Origin: Candidatus Gastranaerophilales bacterium
GTDB taxonomy: Bacteria; Cyanobacteriota; Vampirovibrionia; Gastranaerophilales; Gastranaerophilaceae
Length of the DNA stretch: 52,179 nt
Direction: 5' to 3'
Assembly (NCBI GenBank): GCA_910587175.1
Contig: CAJULH010000001.1
Coordinates: 65,605-117,783, forward strand
Below are positions 52,097-52,179 of this stretch, piece by piece (position 1 is the stretch's first letter; every line of letters starts with the position of its first letter). The notes under the pieces were generated by a model. That model was given only the letters and a program-made list of their open reading frames with translations, did no database searches and was not told the DNA's origin. The position numbers were made by a program, and so were the translations under genes.

Positions 52097-52179
52097 AAAT
52101 TCCTCATTTTCCTATTATTTTCAGGTTGTTAACTTTAGTTACGATAAAAATTATATCACCAATATTTAATTTACAAAAT

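Overview
This 52 kb window is an AT-rich bacterial chromosome segment with densely packed, mixed-strand genes and no phage, plasmid, IS transposase or CRISPR array that I could recognise. Two genes point to the non-photosynthetic sister lineage of cyanobacteria (Vampirovibrionia/Melainabacteria, probably gut-type Gastranaerophilales). One is a Ycf23/DUF561 protein (17163-17948), a family otherwise typical of cyanobacteria and algal plastids. The other is an OmpR-type regulator very close to RpaB/Ycf27 (47487-48233). No photosynthesis genes are visible. A TolC-family protein, an MlaE permease and an LPS-style glycosyltransferase indicate a Gram-negative envelope. The lineage assignment is inference from protein similarity recalled from memory.

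Layout. 1-2120: first codons of a NifU/IscU scaffold gene, two small unknown proteins, a HicAB toxin-antitoxin pair with a consensus promoter, an XRE regulator and a small ORF. 2175-6201: argS, a structured leader plus tRNA-Ile(GAT), a NERD-domain protein, dut and coaX. 6202-7466: a repeat-rich gap and two small lineage-specific proteins. 7583-16907: an HD-GYP response regulator, a membrane protein, a PHP-domain phosphoesterase, an Orn/Lys/Arg decarboxylase, an orphan histidine kinase, a coiled-coil protein, an MlaE permease and a GT2-like enzyme with a cysteine-rich tail. 16931-19212: two gene remnants around ycf23 and a small Deg-type protease. 19272-23302: an operon-like run of HAD phosphatase, class III aminotransferase, alpha/beta hydrolase with a cysteine nucleophile, and two membrane proteins. 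23331-25780: a methyltransferase-like gene and leuB-leuD. 25956-31376: a winged-helix protein, then rpmF-plsX-fabH-fabD-fabG and an ankyrin-repeat exported protein. 31441-36558: pheS, a large membrane protein with an exported partner, two tiny coupled membrane proteins, rplT-rpmI and a prepilin-like protein. 36782-43042: a five-gene export operon (TolC, HlyD, double ATPase, two ABC-2 permeases). 43162-52096: an iron-type alcohol dehydrogenase, a small-peptide/antisense-RNA locus, an OB-fold exported protein, a calpain-like protease, an M14 peptidase, the RpaB-like regulator, a coiled-coil protein, GatD and proS.

Two gene-expression themes recur. Several genes without a Shine-Dalgarno sequence have a -10-like hexamer exactly 6 nt before ATG (hicA, argS, the NERD gene, mlaE, the GT2 gene), which suggests leaderless mRNAs. 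Many others begin with TTG behind a clear Shine-Dalgarno sequence. Genes usually clustered elsewhere are split here: pheS without pheT, leuBD without leuC, rpmI-rplT without infC, gatD without murT.

The strongest candidate for an undescribed system is 44410-44663. A 26-residue hydrophobic peptide gene with a strong Shine-Dalgarno sequence converges on a predicted short RNA from the opposite strand. The two share a bidirectional terminator. The opposite-strand RNA also carries two segments complementary to the peptide mRNA leader. This is the architecture of type I toxin-antitoxin loci.
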